From assembly GCA_902626505.1 (NCBI GenBank), contig CACOFQ010000006.1, positions 19,185 to 83,184 of the forward strand: a stretch of DNA of 64,000 nucleotides, given 5' to 3'. Made by a program: the position numbers and the translations under genes. The notes below the pieces were generated by a model. The model had not been told where the DNA came from. It made no database searches and saw only the letters and a list, made by a program, of their open reading frames with translations. Each line of letters begins with the position of its first letter. Within the stretch, counting starts at the first letter, position 1. This stretch comes from an uncultured Marinoscillum sp. (GTDB lineage: Bacteria; Bacteroidota; Bacteroidia; Cytophagales; MED-G16). This document shows positions 47,453 through 57,368 of this stretch, piece by piece.

Positions 47453-48518
47453 TATTTCCGGCCTTCATTCTTTCTGCATTTTCTGCAATTCTAAGTTTTT
47501 CTGTAAAAGAAAAAAGATCACCCGAAACAATTTCTGTTAAGTTATACACAGTATAGTTTATTCTGTGGTCCGTCACCCTTGCTTGAGGATAATTATAAGT
47601 TCTGATTTTATCTGACCTATCTCCTGACCCTACCATGCTTTTCCTTTGCCCTGCTATCTCTTCGTTTTGTTTTTTAATTTCCAACTCATACAACTTAGAT
47701 CGTAAGACTTTCATAGCTTTGTCATAATTAGCATGCTGGGATCTACCATCTTGACACTCAACAACAACCCCAGTGGGTTCATGTGTTAGTCTGACCGCTG
47801 ATTCGGTTTTGTTTACATGTTGTCCCCCAGCTCCTGAAGCCCTGTAGGTGTCCTTTCTTATGTCTGCAATATTAATCTCTAATTCAACATCTTCTGCTTC
47901 TGGCAAAACAGCAACCGTTGCCGCAGAAGTATGAACCCTACCTTGTGTTTCGGTGTTAGGAACCCTCTGTACTCTGTGTGTACCAGCCTCAAACTTTAAT
48001 TTTCCGTATACATCTTCACCCTCAACAGAACACACAATTTCTTTATAACCACCAGAAGAACCCTCATTAAAAGTAACTACATTAAAAGCCCACTTGTTTT
48101 TCTCAGAATATAGTTGATACATTCTTAATAAGTCTCCAGCAAAAATAGCAGCCTCATCTCCACCTGTTCCTGCTCTAATTTCTAGAATTACATTTTTTTC
48201 ATCATTAGGGTCTTTGGGTATTAGTAAAACCTTTAACGCCCCTTCCTCTTCTGTCTTTTTAACCAACAAAGCTTCTAATTCTTTTTTTGCTATTTCTCTA
48301 AACTCCTCGTCTTTTTCTGTTTCAATTATTTTCTTAGCCTCATCAATACCAACCATTGTTGCTTTATGTTGTTGATACGCCTCAACAATTTTTCCTAATG
48401 ATTTATATTCCTTATTTAGTTTTTTGAACAAATTTAAGTCTGATACTGTCTCGGGTTTAGATAACTCCCCCTCAACCTCAAGGTACTTTTTATTTAACTC
48501 TTCTAGTTTATCAATCAT
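47445..48518 (-). CDS. prfA: Peptide chain release factor 1
   Basis: EIRAGTGGDEAAIFAGDLLRMY; RASGAGGQHVNKTESAVRLTHEPTG (GGQ motif). Confidence 0.97.
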   Translation of the reverse strand: MIDKLEELNKKYLEVEGELSKPETVSDLNLFKKLNKEYKSLGKIVEAYQQHKATMVGIDEAKKIIETEKDEEFREIAKKELEALLVKKTEEEGALKVLLIPKDPNDEKNVILEIRAGTGGDEAAIFAGDLLRMYQLYSEKNKWAFNVVTFNEGSSGGYKEIVCSVEGEDVYGKLKFEAGTHRVQRVPNTETQGRVHTSAATVAVLPEAEDVELEINIADIRKDTYRASGAGGQHVNKTESAVRLTHEPTGVVVECQDGRSQHANYDKAMKVLRSKLYELEIKKQNEEIAGQRKSMVGSGDRSDKIRTYNYPQARVTDHRINYTVYNLTEIVSGDLFSFTEKLRIAENAERMKAGNND

Positions 48519-48587
48519 CTTATCAACGAAGATAAAAACCTATCTTCAATTTATTTCATAAATTACGTTTTATTAGAAAGTAAGACA

Positions 48588-49421
48588 ATGTTAGGTAGCC
48601 TTCTTCCGTTTCAAAATAAAACCTTATGTTTGTTTTTTGTGTTGTCGTTGGTTGCGTTATGTTTAAGCGCTCAACAACAAACACCAATTCAAAACAAAAC
48701 ACTTGTTGTGTTTTCTTTCTTAAACAAAGAAAATGAAAACCAAAACCTACTAGACACACACAAGAACCTTATAGCTATTGGGGTTGATGCTGTTAATTAC
48801 ATAAACCTTCTAAACCTTAACTCTTCTCCAGACATAAAAAAAAGCATAAACGATTATCTAAAAAACAGAGAAATAAAAAACATTTTGTTTTATAATGAAG
48901 AATCAAAAGAGATAAATCTATTAACCCTTGGCTCTTTTTTAAATAACCAACAACCATACATGTCTATTAAAGGAGATTCTGTTTTAAAAAAACTAAAGGA
49001 GGAGCTCATAAACAAAAAACTAACTCAAAACACCTTTTTATATTCACCGAAACCAGAGGTTATTAACAGGGTTAAGGTTAAGCCTTTTAATAAAATTTTA
49101 GTTAAACCAAACCTTGAAAACCAAAAAATAGGATCTTTAAAAAACTACAATACAAACCAAGCGGTGGAGATTGTTGTTGTTGAAGAAAAAGAAGACTATC
49201 GGTTTTATTACTCAAATGGAATCAACTATTTTATTACTTTTTATAAAGGAACTGAATCTTTCTTAAAAAACACATATGGTGTTGACGGACTGGAGCTTGG
49301 TTCTAACAAAGAAACCTTAATTTTAGTTTTAGAACACACAGCAACACGAAATAAACTTTTCTACTTCAACAAAGAAAAAACCTCTGAACAAGAGTTGTTA
49401 TCGGAATTTCTATCTAACTAA
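48588..49421 (+). CDS. Hypothetical exported protein
   Basis: 277 aa, hydrophobic N-terminus ending LCLSAQ; no family recognised. It does not overlap confident coding on the other strand. Confidence 0.6.
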   Translation: MLGSLLPFQNKTLCLFFVLSLVALCLSAQQQTPIQNKTLVVFSFLNKENENQNLLDTHKNLIAIGVDAVNYINLLNLNSSPDIKKSINDYLKNREIKNILFYNEESKEINLLTLGSFLNNQQPYMSIKGDSVLKKLKEELINKKLTQNTFLYSPKPEVINRVKVKPFNKILVKPNLENQKIGSLKNYNTNQAVEIVVVEEKEDYRFYYSNGINYFITFYKGTESFLKNTYGVDGLELGSNKETLILVLEHTATRNKLFYFNKEKTSEQELLSEFLSN

Positions 49422-49953
49422 AAAGCTTTTTATTTAGAAAAGGAATTAAAGACAAAACAACAGCTTCTTCATAATACTTGGTTCGATCGATAAGCCCGCC
49501 TGTTAAAATTCCGATTGCTCCATCTTTTTTCTTTGAGTTTTTTCTATTAAAAACAATATCATCAGCCACCCCTAGCTCTACACCACCCTCAATAAGATCT
49601 TTTATTTTTTTTGGAAGTTGAAACATAGATGTTTTTCCTTGTCCTTGTCTACCTTCTCTGTTTTCGGTTACCACCCAAGCAAACGCATACAGGTTTTTGT
49701 TTACGTAGCCACACCCACCCTCAATTCCGATATAAAAATCAGCACGGTGCGCTTTAAGATTTTTGAGTCTATTTTCTGCTCCGGTTTTTGTTTCGTTAGA
49801 ACCCATTGGTTGATCTGATACACCAGACCGTACACTTACCCCACTCACAACCACGTTGTTTTTTTTAAATACCCTTTTAAAAGCTCCACTTACAGCTTTT
49901 ATTTTTGTTGGGTTTTTTGAGCCGACAAGAACGTTTAGTTTACTTGTACCCAA
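49414..49953 (-). CDS. yjjX: Inosine/xanthosine triphosphatase (YjjX/DUF84)
   Basis: LNVLVGSKNPTKIKAVSGAFKRVF...GVSDQPMGSNETKTGAENRLKNL...DFYIGIEGGCGYV. Confidence 0.9.
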   Translation of the reverse strand: MGTSKLNVLVGSKNPTKIKAVSGAFKRVFKKNNVVVSGVSVRSGVSDQPMGSNETKTGAENRLKNLKAHRADFYIGIEGGCGYVNKNLYAFAWVVTENREGRQGQGKTSMFQLPKKIKDLIEGGVELGVADDIVFNRKNSKKKDGAIGILTGGLIDRTKYYEEAVVLSLIPFLNKKLFS

Positions 49954-50435
49954 CTTTCTTTTTTGTTTTTATTAAACGTCAGTGTTTTTTTTGTGTTATT
50001 AATCTTAATCCCCACGATATTTGTTTGTTCTTCTAAAACATCAAATAAAACAGTGTTTTTTATTGATAGATTTTTTTCTTCAAGAGTCTCTTCTATTGTA
50101 AAAACGACATTTGCGGTTTCAGTATAGTCACTCCCCTCAAAAACAAAACGATCTAAAAGTAAGTTTTTTTTTCTTCCATCAACAGAAACTATAAAGTTTG
50201 TTTTAATGTAATTAATAATGTCTGTTTTTTGTTTTTCTGTTAAATCACTTGAGTAGCCAACAAACCCTAAAGCGTCAAATATATCATCTTTAAAAGCTCT
50301 CATTGAGAAAAAAGAACGCTCGTTTTTTTGATAAATATTACAAACACTAACATATACCGCATGCGAATAAGAAAAATTAGAAGAAAAACAAAAGAAGAAA
50401 AAAACAGAATAAAAAAATAACTTTTTATAAACCAT
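49935..50435 (-). CDS. DUF6702-like exported protein
   Basis: Signal-peptide-like N-terminus, SHAVYVSVCNIYQKNERSFFSMRAFKDDIFDALG: similar layout to 18323-18805. Confidence 0.65.
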   Translation of the reverse strand: MVYKKLFFYSVFFFFCFSSNFSYSHAVYVSVCNIYQKNERSFFSMRAFKDDIFDALGFVGYSSDLTEKQKTDIINYIKTNFIVSVDGRKKNLLLDRFVFEGSDYTETANVVFTIEETLEEKNLSIKNTVLFDVLEEQTNIVGIKINNTKKTLTFNKNKKESWVQVN

Positions 50436-51810
50436 ATTTATCTATTAGATAAACCAAAGAAGCCATTGAAGCGGTTCCTAATTCTAATTCTCTTGCATTA
50501 ACTAATTCAAAAACATCTTTTGCGGTATGGTGCATCTCAAAATATTTTTGACCATCAATACTTAAACCAAACATTGGTGTTCCTGTTTGTCTATGAAGAG
50601 GACCTATATCCGCACCGCCTCCACCTTTTGAAAAGTATGAAATTGTGTTTTTATCAAAATATTTTAACCAATCTTGAATTTTTTTGTGTTGTTCGTCGCT
50701 TCCAGAAAAACCAAAACCCCTTGGGACATACCCACTTGCATCACTTTCTATTGCCGCTATATGTTGTTCGTTATCCATTACCGCAACATCTGCATACTTT
50801 TGACCACCTCTCAACCCATTCTCTTCATTCATAAACATCACAGCTCTAATTGTGTTATTTGGTTTAATGTTTTGTTTTTGAAACAACCTCAACGCTCCGA
50901 TAGAGTGTACACATCCAGCCCCATCATCATGAGCTCCTTCACCAACATCCCACGAATCAAGATGTCCACCAACTGTAATTATTTTTTCTGGGCTTTTACT
51001 TCCCCTTAGTTCTCCAACAACATTGTGAGATAATGCATCTGGAAACCACTTTCCGGACAGCTTAACAGTTAAGTTTAATCTAGGATTTTCTTTAAGAGCT
51101 TGAGATAGTTTTTCTGAAGACAAAACACCTAAACCACCATGAGGAATACTATCCAACCCCTCTCTATAAGACATTCCACCCGTATGAGGAAAGTCTTCAT
51201 ATGTGGATGATGATAATGACCTAAAAACAGACGCTAAAGCTCCGTGTTCAGCCGCTTTTACAGCACCTGATCTTCTTTGAAATCCAGTTTGACCATAAGA
51301 AGCCCCTTGATTAATATACCTTTGATTGAACGCTTTGTTGTAGAAAACAATTTTCCCCTCAACATTTTCTCTTCCCAATTCATCTACCTCATCTAATGAA
51401 GACACCTCAACAACTTCAGCTGTTATTCCTTCTTTTGGTGTAGAGACCGTGCCCCCAGCACCTAAAATTGATAAATTAATTTTATTTTTTCCATTATAAA
51501 AGTAAGCCTCTTCTAACTCACCCCTTTCCCAGTGTGGAACCATTACCTCTTGAAGATAAACGGTATCAAACCCGTAATTCTCCATCACTTCTTTTGACCA
51601 TAAAACAGCTTTTTTAGCTCCCTCAGAACCACTCAACCTTTGTCCAACATCTTTTGATAAACCTCTTAACAACTCGTAACTTTCCTTAAACTCAAGCGCG
51701 TCACCATAAAAAGTGGTAATTACATCTGAGGTTTCTTGATCAAAAGGAACAGTTTCATTCTTACAAGAAATTAGACAAAAAGACAGTAGTATAATAATAA
51801 AATTTTTCAT
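50425..51810 (-). CDS. Secreted M28 family metallopeptidase (carboxypeptidase Q-like lipoprotein)
   Basis: Lipobox FCLISCKN; VGGHLDSWDVGEGAHDDGAGCVHSIGALRLF; MFMNEENGLRGGQKYAD; AIESDASG. Confidence 0.93.
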   Translation of the reverse strand: MKNFIIILLSFCLISCKNETVPFDQETSDVITTFYGDALEFKESYELLRGLSKDVGQRLSGSEGAKKAVLWSKEVMENYGFDTVYLQEVMVPHWERGELEEAYFYNGKNKINLSILGAGGTVSTPKEGITAEVVEVSSLDEVDELGRENVEGKIVFYNKAFNQRYINQGASYGQTGFQRRSGAVKAAEHGALASVFRSLSSSTYEDFPHTGGMSYREGLDSIPHGGLGVLSSEKLSQALKENPRLNLTVKLSGKWFPDALSHNVVGELRGSKSPEKIITVGGHLDSWDVGEGAHDDGAGCVHSIGALRLFQKQNIKPNNTIRAVMFMNEENGLRGGQKYADVAVMDNEQHIAAIESDASGYVPRGFGFSGSDEQHKKIQDWLKYFDKNTISYFSKGGGGADIGPLHRQTGTPMFGLSIDGQKYFEMHHTAKDVFELVNARELELGTASMASLVYLIDKYGL

Positions 51811-51814
51811 GTTT

Positions 51815-53236
51815 TTAGTTTCTATAATTTAAAGCGGGTTTTCTATCTCCAATTAAGGAATTATAAATATAGTTTTTGCCCTTCTTATTTTCAAACTCTT
51901 TTTTTGCTTCTTCGATAATTTGAGGGTTTTGTATCACCTCATAAATTGATCCACCTAAAACTTTGGCGGCGTTTATCATACCCTTATAACCAATAGAGGT
52001 TCCTGTGCAAGAAGCAGCCTGCCAAGAGTGACCGGGCGTTCCAGGAACATAAGTTGCGGTAGAGAAACCAACAGTTGGAGCAACCCAACTAACATCACCC
52101 ACATCTGTAGAACCACCACCTTTTGTAGAAAGGTTTATAGTGAAGGGTGATATAACCTCTGAAGTGTTAAGCTCTTTTTTATTTATAAGGGTTGCTTGAA
52201 TTTTTTCTGCATAGTCTCTCTCTTCTTCATTATAAAAAACCCCCCCAACCACTTTCAGCTCTTCATATACCATTCTTTGAAGAGTCTCGTTTGGTAAAAT
52301 ATTATAAACACCACCAATCACTTCAGACTCAAAAGTTGTTTGGGTTCCTAGAGCCGCTCCCTCTGCACACAACTCTACTCTTTTCCACATTTTTCTAACT
52401 TCTTCTGGGTCTGGATGTCTTACATAATAATAACCTTCAGCGAAATTAGGAACAACATTTGGCGCGTCTCCACCTTTTGTGATTACATAATGTATTCTAC
52501 TTTCTTGCTCTACATGCTCTCTCATTAAGTTTATCATATTGTTCATTGCTTCTAAACCATCTAGAGCTGACCTACCTTGTTCTGGAGCGCTTGCCGCATG
52601 AGACGAAACACCATAAAACCTAAACTTTCCTGTTTTGTTAGCTAATGACGTTCGAAGCGAAGCGCTGTTTGAACTTGAAGGGTGCCAATGAAAGACAACA
52701 TCAACATCGTTAAATAACCCCTCCCTAACCATATACACTTTACCAGAACCACCCTCTTCAGCTGGACAACCATAAAACCTAACTGTTCCTTTACTTTTTG
52801 TTTCTTCTAACCATTTTTTAACAGATATAGCAGCCGCAGCGCTAGCAACACCAAATAAGTTATGACCACAGGCGTGTCCTGAATTAATACCCAACCTTTC
52901 TTTTTTTTCAGGGTCTCTAGTTTGAGATAAACCAGGAAGAGCATCATATTCGCCCAATATACCAATAACAGGACCCCCTTTGTTATATTCCGCAATAAAA
53001 GCTGTTGGAATTTCAGCAACCCCTTTTGTTATTTGAAACCCAGCGTCATCAAGTAATGAAATTAAATCCTCTGAGCTTTTTTCTTCTTGGTATCCAACCT
53101 CTGCGTATTCCCAAATATTATCTGCTATTTTTTCATATTTTAATTTGTTTGATTCAATATGGTTTATTACTTGTTTTTTTTGGCCAAAAACATTGAAACA
53201 AAGACACAAGAGTGACAGTGTTGTAAATTTTTTCAT
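51815..53236 (-). CDS. Secreted M20-type amidohydrolase (AbgB-like)
   Basis: Signal peptide ending NVFGQ; GILGEYDALPGLSQ, NSGHACGHNLFGVASAAAA, PAEEGGSGKVYMV, STDVGDVSWVAP. Confidence 0.92.
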   Translation of the reverse strand: MKKFTTLSLLCLCFNVFGQKKQVINHIESNKLKYEKIADNIWEYAEVGYQEEKSSEDLISLLDDAGFQITKGVAEIPTAFIAEYNKGGPVIGILGEYDALPGLSQTRDPEKKERLGINSGHACGHNLFGVASAAAAISVKKWLEETKSKGTVRFYGCPAEEGGSGKVYMVREGLFNDVDVVFHWHPSSSNSASLRTSLANKTGKFRFYGVSSHAASAPEQGRSALDGLEAMNNMINLMREHVEQESRIHYVITKGGDAPNVVPNFAEGYYYVRHPDPEEVRKMWKRVELCAEGAALGTQTTFESEVIGGVYNILPNETLQRMVYEELKVVGGVFYNEEERDYAEKIQATLINKKELNTSEVISPFTINLSTKGGGSTDVGDVSWVAPTVGFSTATYVPGTPGHSWQAASCTGTSIGYKGMINAAKVLGGSIYEVIQNPQIIEEAKKEFENKKGKNYIYNSLIGDRKPALNYRN

Positions 53237-53257
53237 CTGATTAAATTAATAAAAAAT

Positions 53258-54376
53258 TTATAAAGTAGAGCTTAGTGATGCAGACCAAAATATATAAATA
53301 ACAAAAAACACATATGATGAAATGAGTAAATACGCTTGGTTTTTGCTAACCCCACCAGGCCTTGTATATAAATAAATTGACAACACAGTAAGACCAAAAA
53401 ACCACCAAGATAAATTTGTTATTGTTTTAACTATACTTTCTGATAATTCAATTGGACCGTTAACAAAAGTGAATAAAAATAAAGGAACCCCCAAAGCTAC
53501 ACAAAGGTTAAAAACATTACTTCCGTATGCATTAGATATAGCGTCGTCATAATTTCCTTTTTGAGCATCTTTAAATGAAATTATAGTATCAGGAAAACTA
53601 CTACCAATAGCAGCAAAAACCATAGCAATAAATAATAAAGGAATTCCTAAACCATTAAATTCATAACCAAAAACAAAATAATTTTCACTCCCTAACCACT
53701 CACAAGCAAGAACAAGAAAATAACAAACAAACCCTATTACCAAAGACGAAACAACAAAAATAAACCAAGCTTTGTTTGTATTAAGTTTTTTGTTTCCCAG
53801 CATCATTCTTTTTAAGTCTAGAATTATAAACGCTGACAAAAAGGACACCTTGTCTTTATCTGTAAATGGTTCTTCGTAATTTATATTGTCGCCTCCACTC
53901 ATTGTTTTAAATAAATACATAACATAAAGCAGATAAATAATAATTAACACAGAACTTTCTACCCAACTAATGACACCTTGTTGAATAAAATATATCAAAA
54001 CAAACTCAACTAACAACAACCACGCCCCGTCTCGTAAAATTATTTTACGAGAAACACTCACTGAATTCTTTTTTGATTTTGAAAGAACACCAAGTATTGC
54101 CGCGGAAGGAATAATAAGAGCATTAAATAAAACACTTCCAAAAGACGTCCCTAAACCACCTGAGAAACCAACAACATCTTTTAGAAAAAACAAAAAAAAC
54201 AAAGCGATAAAGAGTTCAGGCATAGAGCTGGCTACCGCATTAATGGTTGCTCCCTTCACACCATCTTTTAAGTTTCTACCAATATAGTTTGACCCCTCTA
54301 AAAACGTGTCTCCTGCCCTCCAAATAATATAACCACAAAAAACAATCAATAATAAAGGGATAACTAAACCAAACAC
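53258..54376 (-). CDS. Sodium/calcium exchanger family (CaCA) membrane protein
   Basis: Duplicated alpha-repeats: GATINAVASSMPELFIALF...LGTSFGSVLFNALIIPS and IGSSFPDTIISFKDAQKGNYDDAISNAYGSNVFNLCVALGVP. Confidence 0.88.
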   Translation of the reverse strand: MFGLVIPLLLIVFCGYIIWRAGDTFLEGSNYIGRNLKDGVKGATINAVASSMPELFIALFFLFFLKDVVGFSGGLGTSFGSVLFNALIIPSAAILGVLSKSKKNSVSVSRKIILRDGAWLLLVEFVLIYFIQQGVISWVESSVLIIIYLLYVMYLFKTMSGGDNINYEEPFTDKDKVSFLSAFIILDLKRMMLGNKKLNTNKAWFIFVVSSLVIGFVCYFLVLACEWLGSENYFVFGYEFNGLGIPLLFIAMVFAAIGSSFPDTIISFKDAQKGNYDDAISNAYGSNVFNLCVALGVPLFLFTFVNGPIELSESIVKTITNLSWWFFGLTVLSIYLYTRPGGVSKNQAYLLISSYVFFVIYIFWSASLSSTL

Positions 54377-54582
54377 TTTTTTATATTAATGTTGAAATTA
54401 ATTTTAAGCTAAGAAGTTGTAAAACGTATAAATTATTGTGACATGTTTTTCTTCAACTTTAAAAACAATATATATAAAAAAAAACGAAACACATTATGTA
54501 AAATTAGAAATAGACAAATTCACCCAAGCAATAAGTTTAGATAAAATAGGGGGTTTAGTTTTTTTTCTTTTTAATAACCGCG

Positions 54583-56670
54583 TTAACTAATTCTACTCCA
54601 GTTAATGTTGCTTTTTATACTTTTATTTAAATGATAAGATATGTTTTTGTTTTCTAAGTGTATAAGTTTTGGGTCGTTTTCAATTATCGAAAGAGCAACA
54701 CTTCTGGTTTTTTTTATTAAATCATAATCTTCAGCAAGGTTTACAAACCTTAACTCTAATAATCCACTTTGTTTTGTCCCCATCATATTTCCAGGACCCC
54801 TTAGTCTTAAATCTATATTAGCAATTTCAAATCCATCTGAAGAACTCACCATTGCCTTCACCCTCTCTTTTGATTCTTGTGATAAATTATATTTTGTCAT
54901 TAAAATACAGTAAGACTGTTTTTCTCCCCTACCAACGCGCCCCCTTAATTGATGAAGTTGTGACAGACCAAACCTCTCAGCGCTTTCAATTATTATTACT
55001 GAAGCGTTAGGAACATCAACCCCAACCTCTATTACCGTAGTGGAGACTAATATCTTACTTTTTCCCTCAGCAAAACGCTTCATCTCATAATCCTTATTTT
55101 CAGGTTTCATTCTTCCATGTAAAACACCTATTTGAGTATTAGGAAAATACCTTTTTAAACTTTCAAATCCGTCCATTAAATCTTTATGATCTTTTTTTTC
55201 AGAACCTTCAATCAATGGATACACGACATATACCTGACCACCTTCGTTTATTGTTTTATTAATAAAACCAAAAACCTTTAATCTAGAGTTGTCATTTCTG
55301 TGGCTTGTTATTATTTTTTTTCTCCCAGAAGGGAGCTCATCAATAACAGAAACATCTAAGTCACCATATAATGTTAATGCTAGTGTTCTTGGAATGGGGG
55401 TAGCTGTCATTACAAGAATGTGTGGATAATACTTTTCTTTTTTTGACCAAAGTTTGGCTCTTTGAGCTACCCCAAACTTATGTTGCTCGTCTATAATCAC
55501 CAACCCTAGTTTTTTAAACTGCACTCTTTTTTCAATTAAAGCATGGGTGCCAATTAGTATGTTAATCTCTCCTTTCATTAGTTTTTCCAATAAAACATCT
55601 CTATCCTTCTTTTTTGTTGAACCGGTTAAAACAGCCACACTAACATTAAGTTTTTCTGCTTGTTTTTTAATGCTTTTAAAATGTTGGCCTGCCAAAACTT
55701 CTGTTGGCGCCATAAAAGCTATTTGAGATCTATCTTCTATAGCAAATAACATACACATAAACGCAACTATTGTTTTTCCGCTTCCAACGTCTCCCTGAAC
55801 AAGCCTGTTCATTTGTTTTCCAGAACACATGTCTTCATAACACTCCTTAATTACTTTTTTTTGTGCTTCTGTTAAATTAAAAGGGAGGTGTTTTTTGTAA
55901 AAAGTGTTTAATAGTTTACTTTTTTTAAAAACATATCCAGGAAAAGCACTTAAACGCTTATTTTTTAACTGTAAAATTTGTAGCTGAAGGAAAAAAAGCT
56001 CTTCAAATTTTAACCTTTTTTTAGATTGACGGATCATTTCTTCATTTTTAGGTAAGTGTATATTTTGTATCGCCTCTGACCTTGAAATTAGCTTTTCTTT
56101 TTTTATAATTTTCTCTGAAAGAGTTTCTTCAATGTGACTCTTTGTTTTTACAAGAATTAAATCAATAATTTTATTAAAAAACCTATTATTAACGAAACCT
56201 CTTTTTAATTTTTCTGTTGTTGGGTAAACGGGTTTTATACCAAGGCTTACTTTATTTTGTTCGTTAGTTTCTGGATGAAAAAAAGAAATCTTGTTTCTAT
56301 AAATCTTTGGTTTACCAAAAATTAAATACTTCTTGCCAATTATAATTTTATCTTCCACCCATTCAATTCCTTTCATCCACACAAGTTCTGCATATCCTGT
56401 GGGGTCTTTTACTTTAATTTTTAGGCTTTTAAATTTAAATTTTCCTGAGGTTGATTTTGCAGTAACTGTAACTAAATACACACCCTCTACACTATTTTCA
56501 TTAACATCGGATAGTTTTTTTATTTTAGACCTATCCTCATATCTAAAAGGAAAATAATGTAACATATCATTTAGATTGTAAACCCCAACTTCTGAATTTA
56601 ACAAACTTGCTTTTTGTGGCCCAACACCTTTAATAAACTCTATTTTTTGTTTAAGTACTTCTCTACTCAT
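54583..56670 (-). CDS. recG: ATP-dependent DNA helicase RecG
   Basis: Wedge OB domain, LVQGDVGSGKTIVAFMCML, VIIDEQHKFGVAQRAKLW, VMTATPIPRTLALTLYGDLDVSVIDELPSGR, QLRGRVGRGEKQSYC. Confidence 0.97.
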   Translation of the reverse strand: MSREVLKQKIEFIKGVGPQKASLLNSEVGVYNLNDMLHYFPFRYEDRSKIKKLSDVNENSVEGVYLVTVTAKSTSGKFKFKSLKIKVKDPTGYAELVWMKGIEWVEDKIIIGKKYLIFGKPKIYRNKISFFHPETNEQNKVSLGIKPVYPTTEKLKRGFVNNRFFNKIIDLILVKTKSHIEETLSEKIIKKEKLISRSEAIQNIHLPKNEEMIRQSKKRLKFEELFFLQLQILQLKNKRLSAFPGYVFKKSKLLNTFYKKHLPFNLTEAQKKVIKECYEDMCSGKQMNRLVQGDVGSGKTIVAFMCMLFAIEDRSQIAFMAPTEVLAGQHFKSIKKQAEKLNVSVAVLTGSTKKKDRDVLLEKLMKGEINILIGTHALIEKRVQFKKLGLVIIDEQHKFGVAQRAKLWSKKEKYYPHILVMTATPIPRTLALTLYGDLDVSVIDELPSGRKKIITSHRNDNSRLKVFGFINKTINEGGQVYVVYPLIEGSEKKDHKDLMDGFESLKRYFPNTQIGVLHGRMKPENKDYEMKRFAEGKSKILVSTTVIEVGVDVPNASVIIIESAERFGLSQLHQLRGRVGRGEKQSYCILMTKYNLSQESKERVKAMVSSSDGFEIANIDLRLRGPGNMMGTKQSGLLELRFVNLAEDYDLIKKTRSVALSIIENDPKLIHLENKNISYHLNKSIKSNINWSRIS

Positions 56671-57241
56671 TCCAGGATAATGTGTTTAGTAAGTGAAGCA
56701 TATCCTGTTTAATATATTTTACCACAGGTAATAAAGAATCTCCCTTTATAGGCCTCTCAAAATATAAAGCGGCTCTTAGAAAATTGTTTGTAGAATCAGT
56801 AACAATAAACTGAAAGGGAGTTGGAACCTCTCCTTTTATATCAATAATTTTTGCTCTATGATCATTACTTGTTTTTATGTCTGTCTCCACTATACCTGTT
56901 GCTTTATTTTGGTGTTTACTAACTAATTTGTAGGATTCATTAAACAAATTATCAAGATGTTCAGGTGAGGAGATTTTTTTATAAGTAAGTAGTAATTCCG
57001 CGGTTTGATTAAAATAACTTAAATTAAACCATCCATATTCTTTGTTTTCTTGTGTTTTTGCAACAGTGTTTTTTTCAAAGGAGTAACCGTTTTCAACAAA
57101 AACCCTGGAGTATTTTGTTTGGGGTAGGTTTATTTTATTTAAACCCTTTGGTTTAGGATGATAGGTTTGTTTACACGAAAACAAAACCAAAAATAACAGC
57201 AAATAAAAAAACTTTATTGTTTTTTGTAATATACCTAACAC
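56663..57241 (-). CDS. gldD: Gliding motility lipoprotein GldD
   Basis: Lipobox LVLFSCKQ, HPKPKGLNKINLPQTKYSRV...WFNLSYFNQTAELLLTYKKI...VPTPFQFIVTDSTNNFLRAALYF; next to ssb/mutY as in flavobacteria. Confidence 0.88.
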   Translation of the reverse strand: MLGILQKTIKFFYLLLFLVLFSCKQTYHPKPKGLNKINLPQTKYSRVFVENGYSFEKNTVAKTQENKEYGWFNLSYFNQTAELLLTYKKISSPEHLDNLFNESYKLVSKHQNKATGIVETDIKTSNDHRAKIIDIKGEVPTPFQFIVTDSTNNFLRAALYFERPIKGDSLLPVVKYIKQDMLHLLNTLSWNE

Positions 57242-57368
57242 TTTTAATCTTTATGTCACTAAAATATTTCTAAATAAATAAAATTATCAAAATTAATTTT
57301 ATCTTATAATATAATAATCAAATAAAGAGGTGTTTTCAAACTTTAGAAATTAGTTTTGAACAATATAA

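Noticed and set aside
50520-51009. Two overlapping + strand ORFs (104 and 111 aa) inside the M28 peptidase gene
   Set aside because: The opposing strand clearly encodes the M28 catalytic motifs; the ORFs overlap each other in different frames and look non-biological.
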